Origin: Pseudoalteromonas phenolica
GTDB lineage: Bacteria; Pseudomonadota; Gammaproteobacteria; Enterobacterales; Alteromonadaceae
NCBI RefSeq assembly: GCF_001444405.1
Contig: NZ_CP013187.1
Location: 2,728,001 to 2,792,000 of the forward strand
Length of the DNA stretch: 64,000 nt
Direction of reading: 5' to 3'
Positions 17,623 to 26,476 of the stretch are shown piece after piece (within the stretch, counting starts at the first letter, position 1; each line of letters opens with the position of its first letter). The position numbers were made by a program, and so were the translations under genes. The notes below the pieces were generated by a model, which saw nothing but the letters and a program-made list of their open reading frames with translations, was not told the origin of the DNA and ran no database searches.

Positions 17623-18335
17623 TGGATGAATTAGAATTTCGTCGTCGCGCATTTGCCGATCCCAACGATCCAGAAGTCATTGCGTTTGCACAGCAAAACC
17701 CTGAACATCAAAAGCTGTTAGATGAGCTGTTGTTGTTAGACGACAAAATAAACCTAGCACTTGATATACCTGTGCCACCAGATCTCACTGAAAAGCTGAT
17801 GACGCAAACCAAAGAGGCGCCTGCAAGTAATGTGACGCAGGGCTGGTTTGGCCGTTTTAACAAACCTTTTGCCACCGCAGCATCAATCACGTTAGCAGTC
17901 AGCTTATACTTCTTAAGTGTGGGCGGTTCAAATGACCTTCAGGCTGGTGAACATGCATTGGCGCATGTTTATTATGAAGTAAAAGCGCTAGAGCGCGACA
18001 AAGAGGTTGGCCTACAAGCGGTCAACGAGAAGCTTGCCATGTTAGGAGGGAAATTTGAGTCCTTACCTGGCAAAGTAACCTATGCGACTTTTTGCCATTT
18101 TAAAGGGCAGCGCAGTTTACACCTAATATTCCAGTCAGATCACGGTCCTATCACCGTGTTTGTTGTACCGCACTCAGGTGACATTCAAGACAAGCAACTG
18201 GGTGATTTTAATGATGCGCGTTTTGCAGGTGTGATCTCAAATGAAGATAAAGCCAACATGATTTTGGTTGCTGACAGAAATTCACCGGTCAACGACTATC
18301 AAGAGGACGTACAACAAGCGCTCCGCTGGTTATAG
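17622..18335 (+). CDS. DUF3379 anti-sigma-like membrane protein
   Basis: A 237-residue protein whose first half (EFRRRAFADPNDPEVIAFAQ) matches DUF3379 proteins, which are encoded directly after ECF sigma factors in Pseudoalteromonas, Shewanella and Vibrio. A membrane segment lies near residues 86-104 (ATAASITLAVSLYFLSVGG). The N-terminal cytosolic part would hold the sigma factor and the C-terminal part would sense the periplasm. Its function as an anti-sigma factor is inferred from position and topology. Confidence 0.85.
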   Translation: MDELEFRRRAFADPNDPEVIAFAQQNPEHQKLLDELLLLDDKINLALDIPVPPDLTEKLMTQTKEAPASNVTQGWFGRFNKPFATAASITLAVSLYFLSVGGSNDLQAGEHALAHVYYEVKALERDKEVGLQAVNEKLAMLGGKFESLPGKVTYATFCHFKGQRSLHLIFQSDHGPITVFVVPHSGDIQDKQLGDFNDARFAGVISNEDKANMILVADRNSPVNDYQEDVQQALRWL

Positions 18336-18350
18336 GCTTCATACAAAAAC

Positions 18351-18377
18351 AAAAAAAGGCGCATAATGCGCCTTTTT
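18351..18377. terminator. bidirectional terminator
   Basis: Stem GGCGCA/TGCGCC with a three-base loop, A-rich on one side and five T on the other. It separates the convergent anti-sigma and aminopeptidase genes and can serve both. Confidence 0.88.
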
Positions 18378-18389
18378 ACTTTTATCAAC

Positions 18390-19922
18390 TTATAAACAGT
18401 ATCTAGCAAATAAACTCGCAACTGTTGCAGCCGTTGGCTTGCCATGCTGCCAATCACCGCCTTCAACACCAGAACCTGCAATGTCCATGTGCACATAAGG
18501 TAATGGTTGCTCTGAGTCTAAGCCGTGCTTGTCTAGACCACCCACTAGCGCTAAGAACGCCATTGGGAATTGGTGACCACGTGCTGTAACCGCTGATGGC
18601 GCATTGTTACTTGAAAGTACATCATCGGCTAGCGTGCGTGGCTGAACGAAGTCATAGTCTTCTCGACGGCTACGATTTACTTCGGCTGCATCTGCCCATA
18701 AGTCACCTAAGTCAGCAATCTGGCGAGATACATTCGCTGCACGTGCAGGACCATTCTCAACGTACGCACTGTAAGGACCCACAGCACGAGCAGCGTGACC
18801 GGTTAATGTTGCCACCGTAAATAACTCAGGATTTACTTCATTCTTCGCAAGGTCTTTCACTTCACTCAGTAGATCACCCATTGCCAGACGGCCTTCTGCA
18901 TCTGTGTTACCGATGCGAACGCGTAACCCTTCACGACACGTGATGATTTCATCTGGTACGAAACAATCAGAGCCAATTGAGTTACGAACCACTGCTAAAT
19001 AAGCGATTACTTTAACGCCTTTAGGTTGATAATCAGCTACTGCTTTCATGAAGCCTGCCACCGATGCAGCACCGCCTTTGTCACGGCTCATACCTGCCAT
19101 GAAACCACCGACTTTAAGGTCTGCACCACCTGTGTCATACACTAAGCCTTTACCTACGAACAGTAAGGTTCTTTCAACGTTACCTTTAGGCTCATAGGTC
19201 ATTTTCACAACACGAGGATGATGGCGCTCTACCGCATAAGAGGCGCGCGCAACGGTCGCAAGCATTGGGTAGTCTTTGTTGATTGTGTCAATGCTGTCGA
19301 TCACTTCAACATCGACCACTGAGTCTTTTAACAGCTCAACACAGTAATCAGCAAATTTAGGTGGTGCCATACGCTCTGGCTCAGTACCACATAAATCTCT
19401 TGCCGCATATTGGCCTGCTGCAATGGCATTTAACTGCTTAACTTGCTCTTCGCTAGCACCGGCTAAAAATACCTGCTTAACCGGCTCAATGCTCTTACCA
19501 TGGTATTCTCTTGCTTCAAGAGGCTGCCATAACGCTTGGCACATGCCTAAGAATGCAACTTCTAAAGCTTGTGAGTAACGCGCATCATCAGCAATAGAGG
19601 CAAGCTGTAACACAGGCTGAGTAACACCAGCCGCTTTGGCTTCGGTGATAGCGCTTTTAGCTGCTTCGAAGATACGACGTACGTCATCATAGTCACGCGT
19701 TAATGGCCCTGTTGGTGCCACAATAAGACGTTTGCCCGGTAAGTTCTCTGCAAATAGTAATGATGCTTTTTGTTTGATGCGTGCATCAATTGCCAGTGCA
19801 GGTGCAACAATGTCATTTAGTTCTGCTTGACCTAAATCTTCAACATTGCCGGTGATCACAATGACAGCATCTGCGTCAGTTGGAAGATTACCGTTAAAAG
19901 CAATCGCGAGAGGAAAAGACAT
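18390..19922 (-). CDS. M17 leucyl aminopeptidase family protein
   Basis: A 510-residue cytosolic zinc aminopeptidase of family M17. Metal ligands are in VGKGLVYDTGG, SRDKGGAAS and GNTDAEGRLAMGD, the last containing the conserved Asp-Glu-Gly-Arg. The sequence between them (ADLKVGGFMAGM) deviates from classical PepA, so this is a divergent M17 branch rather than housekeeping PepA. The start codon is unusual: it follows directly on the T run of a hairpin and has no visible Shine-Dalgarno sequence. Confidence 0.88.
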   Translation of the reverse strand: MSFPLAIAFNGNLPTDADAVIVITGNVEDLGQAELNDIVAPALAIDARIKQKASLLFAENLPGKRLIVAPTGPLTRDYDDVRRIFEAAKSAITEAKAAGVTQPVLQLASIADDARYSQALEVAFLGMCQALWQPLEAREYHGKSIEPVKQVFLAGASEEQVKQLNAIAAGQYAARDLCGTEPERMAPPKFADYCVELLKDSVVDVEVIDSIDTINKDYPMLATVARASYAVERHHPRVVKMTYEPKGNVERTLLFVGKGLVYDTGGADLKVGGFMAGMSRDKGGAASVAGFMKAVADYQPKGVKVIAYLAVVRNSIGSDCFVPDEIITCREGLRVRIGNTDAEGRLAMGDLLSEVKDLAKNEVNPELFTVATLTGHAARAVGPYSAYVENGPARAANVSRQIADLGDLWADAAEVNRSRREDYDFVQPRTLADDVLSSNNAPSAVTARGHQFPMAFLALVGGLDKHGLDSEQPLPYVHMDIAGSGVEGGDWQHGKPTAATVASLFARYCL

Positions 19923-19955
19923 AAAAAAGGCCCTTATTGTTATTCAATTAGGGCC
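19923..19955 (-). terminator. terminator-like hairpin touching the aminopeptidase start codon
   Basis: On the minus strand, stem GGCCCT/AGGGCC (arms 19950-19955 and 19929-19934, 15-base loop) is followed by six T and then directly by ATG at 19922. It lies 41 bp after the cstA-family stop, so it could end that transcript. If transcription reads through, it could also act as an attenuator of the aminopeptidase. Confidence 0.65.
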
Positions 19956-19995
19956 AATTATCGGATAAATAAAGCTGTAAAGCTATAAACTGCGA

Positions 19996-21687
19996 TTAAT
20001 TCTCAATTTCGCCTTCACCACTGGTTTTATTCTGCTTGTGCTTGCCTATCACTGACCAGGCTTCAAGCATCACCAAGACACTGACTACTAACACAATTAA
20101 GTCTAAAACCACCAACAGCCAGTTACCTTTCTCGTAGTATTCTACCAGCTTAATTAAGCCCGCGAAGAAAGCCATCAAGATCACAAAGACCATAGGAATA
20201 AGCGTATATTTAGCTGGTCGACCTAGTTTGATTAAGTACACAGACAGCACGAGTAAAGTTAGGCTTGCTAAGATCTGGTTAGTCGAGCCAAATAGCGGCC
20301 ATAACACCATACCGCCTGTACCCGATGCGCCACCAGCACCAAATGCAAGCAATAAACAACATGCTACCGCAACAAAGGTTGCGACTAAGCCATTCTTAAG
20401 CACACCAATGTTATAAATATCGCCCCACTCTTGGATGATATATCGCTGCAAACGTACGCCCGAATCCATAGTCGTGCCCGCAAATAACACCACCATTACT
20501 GCCAGTAAAGTCGCTGCAATTTCAGCTGAAAAGCCCCACCCTTCACTGATAAGATTTGAACCACCCGTAATAAAGGCGCTCACACTTCCCGCCCCCAAAT
20601 GGCTATAAATTTCGTGCCACTCTTCTGGTGACACGGCCAACATCACACCACTAACCGCAACTAACGTGATCAGTGCTAAACACCCTTCACCTACCGCGCC
20701 TAAGTAACCAACAAATCGGCCATCTGTTTCTTTATCAAGCTGTTTAGAACTCGTACCCGAGGACACAATGCCGTGGAAGCCAGATACGGCACCACACGCG
20801 ATGGTGACAAACAACAGCGGAATTATACTCGGCGTATCAATGGCAGTTTGTGTATTGAATGCAGGCGCGGTGATATCTGGCATCACCACAAATACGGCGC
20901 CATAAAGTAACACTAAACCCACTAATAGCTGCATACCATTAATAAAGTCACGTGGCTGTAATAGCATCCAAACTGGCAGCAGTGAGGCAACCGCTGCATA
21001 GATAAATAAAATCACTATCCAGTTCGCTTTGTCAGTTAAGCCAAACATTTCTGTTGGTAATGACACCGGCATTTCTGCACCCATAAAAATCGTTGCATAA
21101 AGTACTGCAACACCAATCACGCACAATGGAATAAGCGGGATCTGACGCTTTAATAACTGGCCGATAATGAGTGCGACTACAATGGCCGCCCAAGCAGGCA
21201 CGACTGCACTCGGGTTTGCAACTAATGAGTTGGCAATAACCACACCAAATACCGCGTTTACCATAAGCAGTAATAAGAACACTACTATCATGAACAATAC
21301 GCGTGTACGTTTACCTATCACGCTTTCAGATAGTGCGCCCATTGACTTACCTTTATGGCGCGTACTGGCCCAAAGTGCACCCATATCATGCACACCTGCA
21401 AAGAAAATCGTACCAAATACGACCCAAAGTACGGCTGGTACCCACCCCCAGTATACTGCAATCGCAGGCCCAACAATCGGGGCGGCCCCTGCCACAGAGG
21501 TAAAGTGATGCCCCCAAAGTACCAGTTTATTGGTTGGCACATAATCAACCCCATCGTTAAGCTCGTGGGCTGGGGTAACAAAGTTATCGTCCATTTTAAA
21601 AATCTTAGTGGCGATGAACTTAGAGTAGACAAACCAGCCAAATAGCATGCCGGCAATACCAAATAATACAATCAGAATAGACTGCAT
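19996..21687 (-). CDS. CstA-family carbon starvation transporter
   Basis: A 563-residue inner-membrane protein with some 14-16 hydrophobic segments. It contains the CstA core (GPAIAVYWGWVPAVLWVVFG; DMGALWASTRHKGKSMG), a motif around GFHGIVSSGTSSKQL, and a later five-segment CstA domain. E. coli CstA and BtsT are proton-linked pyruvate or peptide importers of about 700 residues; this shorter form is the common variant outside enterobacteria. The ribosome site AAGGAG is good. The aminopeptidase lies just downstream in the same orientation, which would fit peptide use during starvation. Confidence 0.85.
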   Translation of the reverse strand: MQSILIVLFGIAGMLFGWFVYSKFIATKIFKMDDNFVTPAHELNDGVDYVPTNKLVLWGHHFTSVAGAAPIVGPAIAVYWGWVPAVLWVVFGTIFFAGVHDMGALWASTRHKGKSMGALSESVIGKRTRVLFMIVVFLLLLMVNAVFGVVIANSLVANPSAVVPAWAAIVVALIIGQLLKRQIPLIPLCVIGVAVLYATIFMGAEMPVSLPTEMFGLTDKANWIVILFIYAAVASLLPVWMLLQPRDFINGMQLLVGLVLLYGAVFVVMPDITAPAFNTQTAIDTPSIIPLLFVTIACGAVSGFHGIVSSGTSSKQLDKETDGRFVGYLGAVGEGCLALITLVAVSGVMLAVSPEEWHEIYSHLGAGSVSAFITGGSNLISEGWGFSAEIAATLLAVMVVLFAGTTMDSGVRLQRYIIQEWGDIYNIGVLKNGLVATFVAVACCLLLAFGAGGASGTGGMVLWPLFGSTNQILASLTLLVLSVYLIKLGRPAKYTLIPMVFVILMAFFAGLIKLVEYYEKGNWLLVVLDLIVLVVSVLVMLEAWSVIGKHKQNKTSGEGEIEN

Positions 21688-21995
21688 CAGATACTCCTTT
21701 TCTCAGTTTTAGTTATACGCTCACTTCACCTTAACACGAAATTTACAATTTCAAATTAAGATTTTAGTCACCCCATAAGTTATAGGGTTATTGTATTTCA
21801 AACATTGAATTAATCATTCAAGGGAGTAACAACTTTTACGTCAGAGTGAAGTTGTTCATTAGCGCTTAAAAAACCTTATTCATTGAAGATAGATACAAAT
21901 TAAAATGTTACGATATAACAAAACTATCAAACCAAAGTATACAGAGAGCTACTCGCTTTCTTATCAACGATTACTACCAAGAAAAGTGAAATATT
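21688..21995. other. divergent intergenic region cstA family / dihydroorotase-like
   Basis: 308 bp, AT-rich, between divergent genes. It contains an imperfect 19-bp palindrome at 21770-21788 and an inverted repeat TTGAAT/ATTCAA at 21805-21821. Both lie 80-135 bp before the cstA-family start and are candidate regulator sites. No small gene is visible. Confidence 0.5.
21770..21788. promoter_or_regulatory. 19-bp palindrome, candidate operator
   Basis: ACCCCATAAGTTATAGGGT reads the same on both strands except for one pair, with a central G. The binding regulator is unknown. CRP does not fit, because the TGTGA/TCACA halves are absent. Confidence 0.4.
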
Positions 21996-23369
21996 ATGGC
22001 GATTACTATCATCACAAATGCTGTGATTATTAATGAAGGAAAAACATTCAACGGCAGCGTAGCTATTGAGCAAGACCGTTTTATTTACATTGGTGAGACC
22101 ATGCCTGAATACACCGATGCACTCATTATTGATGCGAAGGGTAAGTACTTAATACCCGGTGTGATTGACGGTCAAGTTCACTTTAGAGATCCAGGTGTAA
22201 CACACAAAGCCGATATGGAAAGCGAGTCAAAAGCCGCTGTAGCAGGTGGTGTTACTTCCTATATTGATATGCCAAACTCTCGTCCAAACGTATTAAACCA
22301 TGAAGTTTGGCAAGCTAAAAACGCACTGGCTGCAACCAAATCTCTGGCGAATTATGACTTTTATATGGGCCTGAATAACGATAATGTTGACGCGCTACTA
22401 GACACTGATACTACTGGCTACTCTTGTTTATCTGATGACGGCTTATACTTCGCAGGCCCAGGAAACCTGCTTGCTGACAGTGAAGAAACCTTAGATAAGA
22501 TTTTTTCAAAGAGTAAGAACATCATTGCTATCCATGCTGAAATCGAAGGCATCATTCACGAGAACGAGCAAAAGTTTAAAGCTGAATATGGCGAAGATGT
22601 GCCTGTTAAATTTCACCCTATTATTCGCTCAGAAGAAGCCTGTGTTAAAGCAACCGAACGTGCAATTCGCTTAGCCACGAAGCACAATGCACGTTTACAC
22701 GTTTTACACCTGACCACAGCGAAAGAAGCGGCGATGTTCCACAATGATATTCCACTTGAAGAAAAGCGCATCACAACTGAAGCCAGTGTGCATCATTTGT
22801 GGTTTAGCGACAGCGACTACGAAGAAAAAGGAACCTTAATTAAGTGGAACCCAGCCATCAAAACCGAGCAAGACCGTTTAGGGCTTATTGCTGCGATTAA
22901 CGATGACCGCATCGATATCATTACCACTGATCATGCACCACATACTTTAGAAGAAAAACAAAATACGTACTTCAAAGCAATGTCGGGCGGCCCATTTGTG
23001 CAGCACTCATTGGTTGCCATGATTGAGCTTCATCTACAAGGTTATCTTACTCTTGAAAAGATAGTTGAAAAGATGTGTCATAACCCTGCACTGCTTTATG
23101 GTTTTAAAGATCGAGGCTATATTCGTCCAGGCTATAAAGCCGATTTTACACTTGTAGATATGGACTCGCCTTGGACTGTGTCTAAAGACAATATCTTATA
23201 TAAATGTGGTTGGAGTCCAGTTGAAGGCCAAACTTTTAAAGCGCAAGTGAAACAAACTTATGTGAACGGCCATAAGGTATTTGATAACGGCGAATTTGAT
23301 ACCAGTAAAAAAGGGGAACAACTAGAGCTCCTGCCATGGGAAGAGCGCATTTACGTAAAAAATGCTTAA
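21996..23369 (+). CDS. dihydroorotase-like amidohydrolase
   Basis: 457 residues, most like the class I dihydroorotase branch common in Bacteroidetes (SESKAAVAGGVTSYIDMPN, 76-94; MCHNPALLYGFKDRGYIRPG; CGWSPVEGQTF near the C-terminus). Dihydroorotase closes carbamoyl-aspartate to dihydroorotate in pyrimidine synthesis. Expected metal ligands kept are His62, His180, His235 or His238, and Asp312 (TTDHAPH). The first His of the HxH pair is Gln60 (GQVHFRDPG). The segment that normally holds the carbamylated Lys reads DDGLYFAGPGNLL, without Lys. It may be a monometal enzyme or have another role. It is a single gene with its own terminator. Confidence 0.75.
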   Translation: MAITIITNAVIINEGKTFNGSVAIEQDRFIYIGETMPEYTDALIIDAKGKYLIPGVIDGQVHFRDPGVTHKADMESESKAAVAGGVTSYIDMPNSRPNVLNHEVWQAKNALAATKSLANYDFYMGLNNDNVDALLDTDTTGYSCLSDDGLYFAGPGNLLADSEETLDKIFSKSKNIIAIHAEIEGIIHENEQKFKAEYGEDVPVKFHPIIRSEEACVKATERAIRLATKHNARLHVLHLTTAKEAAMFHNDIPLEEKRITTEASVHHLWFSDSDYEEKGTLIKWNPAIKTEQDRLGLIAAINDDRIDIITTDHAPHTLEEKQNTYFKAMSGGPFVQHSLVAMIELHLQGYLTLEKIVEKMCHNPALLYGFKDRGYIRPGYKADFTLVDMDSPWTVSKDNILYKCGWSPVEGQTFKAQVKQTYVNGHKVFDNGEFDTSKKGEQLELLPWEERIYVKNA

Positions 23370-23395
23370 GGTATTCGTTTTTTAAAAACCTAACT

Positions 23396-23437
23396 ATTGC
23401 CGCCAAAGCTGATATTATCCTTGGCGGCAATTTTTTT
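23396..23437 (+). terminator. strong terminator of the dihydroorotase-like gene
   Basis: Stem ATTGCCGCCAA/TTGGCGGCAAT with a 14-base loop, running into seven T, 27 bp after the stop. Confidence 0.92.
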
Positions 23438-23806
23438 GCTTCACGCCACTCACCTGTTTAAACTAACCAAAGCCAAATCACATTTAAACTAATATGAAAT
23501 TTTACCTGGATGTTCACTTATTCGGCGCACTGGCCCTAACAAAAAATAAAGGAGAGCCCAATAAAACAGAGTACAGAAAATGCTTTAACAGCGGCTATTC
23601 TCTCACCCTAGAAGACAATAATTTTACCCGCCTATTTTTAAATTTTGCTGATGACTTTCATGCTTTTAATACCAACCCTCTTAATTAAGCGGTCTATTTT
23701 TAGGCAAGGAAAACTGGTCGATAGCAAGGCTAAAATTTTGCTATTTAGTTGTTCTAAATAAGAAATTTTTAACGAAGCTAGCGTCAGTTTTAGTCCCTAA
23801 AATTGA
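23438..23806. other. gene-poor stretch with a long imperfect hairpin
   Basis: 369 bp. A 64-codon open frame at 23494-23688 has no ribosome site and no recognisable product, so I leave it uncalled. The last 120 bp contain an imperfect inverted repeat centred on TATTTAG-TTGTT-CTAAATA (around 23740-23760), with outer arms TAGC/GCTA. It resembles short dispersed repeats I remember from Alteromonadales intergenic regions; no second copy was seen in this window. Confidence 0.4.
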
Positions 23807-24082
23807 TTGAGTATTATTGATGATTGGTATAACTCATACACTAGTGGCATTTTTTTCCGCGAACACACTTTTTATTTTGATGAAGACACAAGAGTGGAAG
23901 ACATAGAAGCAATTTTAGGAAAAGCAGTAGATGGCTTTAAAGATGCCATAGAGATCAGCCGCACATTTATTGTTAGCGGTCTAGAAATAGAGTTTAGCTG
24001 GTACCATGACAACGAGGGTACAGCTTTAACCTACATGATAATTCAACACGACAACGGTTTTTATCATAGTAGCTGCAGCTAA
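23807..24082 (+). CDS. small hypothetical protein, possibly a 3' remnant
   Basis: 91 codons of plausible, acidic, aromatic-rich sequence (GIFFREHTFYFDEDTRVEDI; FIVSGLEIEFSWYHDNEGT) that I do not recognise. The only in-frame start is a TTG with no Shine-Dalgarno sequence, directly after the hairpin-rich stretch. The true 5' end may therefore have been lost to a repeat or deletion. Its stop overlaps the dinB stop on the other strand. Confidence 0.45.
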   Translation: MSIIDDWYNSYTSGIFFREHTFYFDEDTRVEDIEAILGKAVDGFKDAIEISRTFIVSGLEIEFSWYHDNEGTALTYMIIQHDNGFYHSSCS

Positions 24083-25140
24083 CTAGAAAATAAGTGCATT
24101 TGGTTATGGCTTGTTTCTTTAGCCGATAACCCCACCTGAATGCCAATCAATCGAACGGCTTTGTGACCTTGATTCCGTTCAAGTAAATCCGTTAATAATT
24201 GGCAAAATAAAGCACTGTCTAACTTATCAAACTGGCATTCTTTACTAACAAGTTGAAAGTCGAAATATTTCACTTTAACTCCCAATTTTATGATGTGTTG
24301 CTCGTCTAGATATTTACTGGCTCGAATTTTTAGCTCGGGTAATAATTGTTTGATAATACGCATTTTCAATACATCAATATCAGCAGTATCTTTTTCAAAA
24401 GTGGTTTCAACCCCCACTGACTTACGCACCCTGTCAGTTTCAACGCGGCGCTCATCAATACCATGACAACGACGCCATAACATGTCGCCTAGTTTGCCGA
24501 ACTTTTGTTTTAATAATGTTTCATCGGCATTTTTGATATCGCGACCAAACTCAAAGCCATGGGCAAGCAATTTTTGCATTGTCACTTTACCTACGCCGGG
24601 GATTTTTTTAAGTGGTAGATCTTCAATAAATGCATCCACTTTATCTGGGGTGATCACAAATTGGCCGTTTGGTTTATTTTCATCGCTGGCAATTTTCGCC
24701 AAAAACTTAATCGGCGCCACCCCAGCTGAGGCAGTTAAACCCGTTTCTTTGAAGATTTCATCACGAATTTGTTGAGCAATTAAAGTTGCGCTGCCTTTGC
24801 ATTGGGTGCAGTCCGTCACATCAAGGTAAGCTTCATCTAAGGACAAGGGTTCAATTAAATCAGTATAACGGGCAAAAATGGCTCTGATCTGCTGCGAAAT
24901 TTCTTTATAAAGCGACATTCTCCCCGGCACGATGCGTAAATGCGGGCACAGCTTTTTTGCCTGATAATTAGACATAGCAGCGCGTACTCCATATTCACGA
25001 GCAATATAGTTTGATGTCGCCAAAACCCCACGGTTGCTATTGCCGCCAATCGCCATTGGCACTTTAGCCAACTCAGGATTGTCCCTCATCTCGACTGCGG
25101 CATAAAAGCAGTCCATGTCTATGTGGATAAATTTACGCAT
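24079..25140 (-). CDS. dinB: DNA polymerase IV
   Basis: 353 residues from the ATG at 25140 (E. coli DinB has 351). The longer frame from 25221 would run through the LexA box and is not used. It is a Y-family translesion polymerase. Catalytic carboxylates are Asp8 (HIDMDCFYAAVE) and Asp102-Glu103 (LSLDEAYLDV). The steric gate position next to Phe12 is Tyr13. A helix-hairpin-helix thumb follows (KIPGVGKVTMQKL). The C-terminus QMHLFSS fits a QxxLF sliding-clamp-binding peptide. An SOS box lies 10 bp upstream. Confidence 0.95.
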   Translation of the reverse strand: MRKFIHIDMDCFYAAVEMRDNPELAKVPMAIGGNSNRGVLATSNYIAREYGVRAAMSNYQAKKLCPHLRIVPGRMSLYKEISQQIRAIFARYTDLIEPLSLDEAYLDVTDCTQCKGSATLIAQQIRDEIFKETGLTASAGVAPIKFLAKIASDENKPNGQFVITPDKVDAFIEDLPLKKIPGVGKVTMQKLLAHGFEFGRDIKNADETLLKQKFGKLGDMLWRRCHGIDERRVETDRVRKSVGVETTFEKDTADIDVLKMRIIKQLLPELKIRASKYLDEQHIIKLGVKVKYFDFQLVSKECQFDKLDSALFCQLLTDLLERNQGHKAVRLIGIQVGLSAKETSHNQMHLFSS

Positions 25141-25150
25141 ATATGAAGCA

Positions 25151-25166
25151 CTGTATATAAACACAG
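25151..25166 (-). promoter_or_regulatory. LexA (SOS) box of dinB
   Basis: CTGTATATAAACACAG fits the CTG-N10-CAG LexA consensus, with the extended CTGT-N8-ACAG form. It lies between a possible promoter (TTGCAA, 18 bp, CATAAT on the minus strand) and the dinB start, so LexA binding would block transcription until DNA damage. Confidence 0.88.
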
Positions 25167-25296
25167 TTATTATGGCGCAATTTCTGCTTTTATTGCAACT
25201 GTTACTGCGCTTTAAGATCAACTACACTAACTACTTAATAAAAAATCGAATCTCAGCTTTTTATTTTACACTGAGCTGATAACTCAAGGAGCGCAC

Positions 25297-26349
25297 ATGC
25301 AATTTAGTCGTTTAGGCAGTAGTCAAATTGATGTATCACGTATTTGTCTCGGTAGCATGACATGGGGATTGCAAAACAATCAGCATGATGCCGATGAACA
25401 AATCAATTATGCCCTCAGTCAAGGCGTCAACTTTATTGATACTGCTGAAATGTATGCAGTTCCACCTTCACCAGAAACCTATGGTAAAACTGAGACCATA
25501 ATTGGTAATTGGCTTGCACGCCATAAAGAGAAGCGTGAGAAAGTGGTGATTGCTACCAAAATTGCAGGCCCGGGCTTGAGCTGGGTAAGAAATGGCGGAC
25601 CTATAACGCCCGACGCCATTTACAAGGCCATTGATGATTCTTTGGAAAGGTTAAATACCGATTATATCGACCTATACCAATTGCATTGGCCAAATCGTCA
25701 ATCTCCGCATTTTGCACAGCACAAACCTAATGGCCACAACTTTGTAGATGTCGATACGCAAGCTGAAATCGCCAGTATGGAAGCCATTATTGAAGCATTA
25801 ACAAAGAGTATTAAAGCGGGCAAAATCCGTCATTGGGGTTTATCAGACGACACAACATGGGGCATAAACACCTATTTGCGCCTTGCTGAGCAGCATAACT
25901 TAGTAAAACCTGTATCAATTCAAAATGAATTCAGCTTATTGCATGCCAAAGACTGGCCATACTTAATTGAAAACTGCTGGCATGAAGACATAGCTTATTT
26001 ACCTTGGTCACCGCTAGCTGCAGGTATGCTGACAGGAAAATATTTAAACGGTGCTCGTCCTGAGGGCAGCCGCTGGACACTTGTTCAGCGCCAAGGCTTA
26101 TTTAGAGACACTGAACAAGCAGGCCTTGCCACAGCCGAATACGTTACTTTAGCGAAAAAGCTGAATATTACGCCTGCACAATTAGCCCTTGCATGGTGCG
26201 ACCAAGTAAAAGGCGTGACATCAACCATTATTGGCGCAACCAATATGAGTCAATTAAAAGAGAACATCGCCGCATTTAATATGCCTCTTTCTGAGGAAGC
26301 ATTAAATGATGTGGCTGACATATTCAGTCGCTACCCCGCACCTTTTTAA
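25297..26349 (+). CDS. tas: NADP(H)-dependent aldo/keto reductase Tas
   Basis: A 350-residue cytosolic aldo/keto reductase matching E. coli Tas (346). The catalytic tetrad is complete: Asp48 and Tyr53 (FIDTAEMY), Lys88 (IATKIAG) and His130 (LYQLHWP). The Tas-specific segment AVPPSPETYGKTE follows the tyrosine. It reduces carbonyl compounds; the physiological substrate is not known. The ribosome site AAGGAG is strong. It is a single gene with its own terminator. Confidence 0.92.
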   Translation: MQFSRLGSSQIDVSRICLGSMTWGLQNNQHDADEQINYALSQGVNFIDTAEMYAVPPSPETYGKTETIIGNWLARHKEKREKVVIATKIAGPGLSWVRNGGPITPDAIYKAIDDSLERLNTDYIDLYQLHWPNRQSPHFAQHKPNGHNFVDVDTQAEIASMEAIIEALTKSIKAGKIRHWGLSDDTTWGINTYLRLAEQHNLVKPVSIQNEFSLLHAKDWPYLIENCWHEDIAYLPWSPLAAGMLTGKYLNGARPEGSRWTLVQRQGLFRDTEQAGLATAEYVTLAKKLNITPAQLALAWCDQVKGVTSTIIGATNMSQLKENIAAFNMPLSEEALNDVADIFSRYPAPF

Positions 26350-26367
26350 CCCAAATGTAGATTATTT

Positions 26368-26391
26368 AAAGGGCTCTTGCTGAGCCCTTTT
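26368..26391 (+). terminator. terminator of tas
   Basis: Nine-pair stem AAAGGGCTC/GAGCCCTTT with a five-base loop and a short T run. Confidence 0.8.
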
Positions 26392-26476
26392 GTAATTCCA
26401 AATATTATCTCAAAAGCTGTAATCACACATTCTAATCGTTATACTGGCAACCGAAATTTTAGAGGTCAGTTTTTCG

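Noticed and set aside
23494..23688. 64-codon plus-strand frame between the dihydroorotase-like gene and the small hypothetical gene
   Set aside because: No ribosome site, no recognisable motif, AT-driven composition.
25141..25221. 27-codon upstream extension of dinB
   Set aside because: It covers the LexA box and promoter, and DinB normally begins MRKxIHxDMD.
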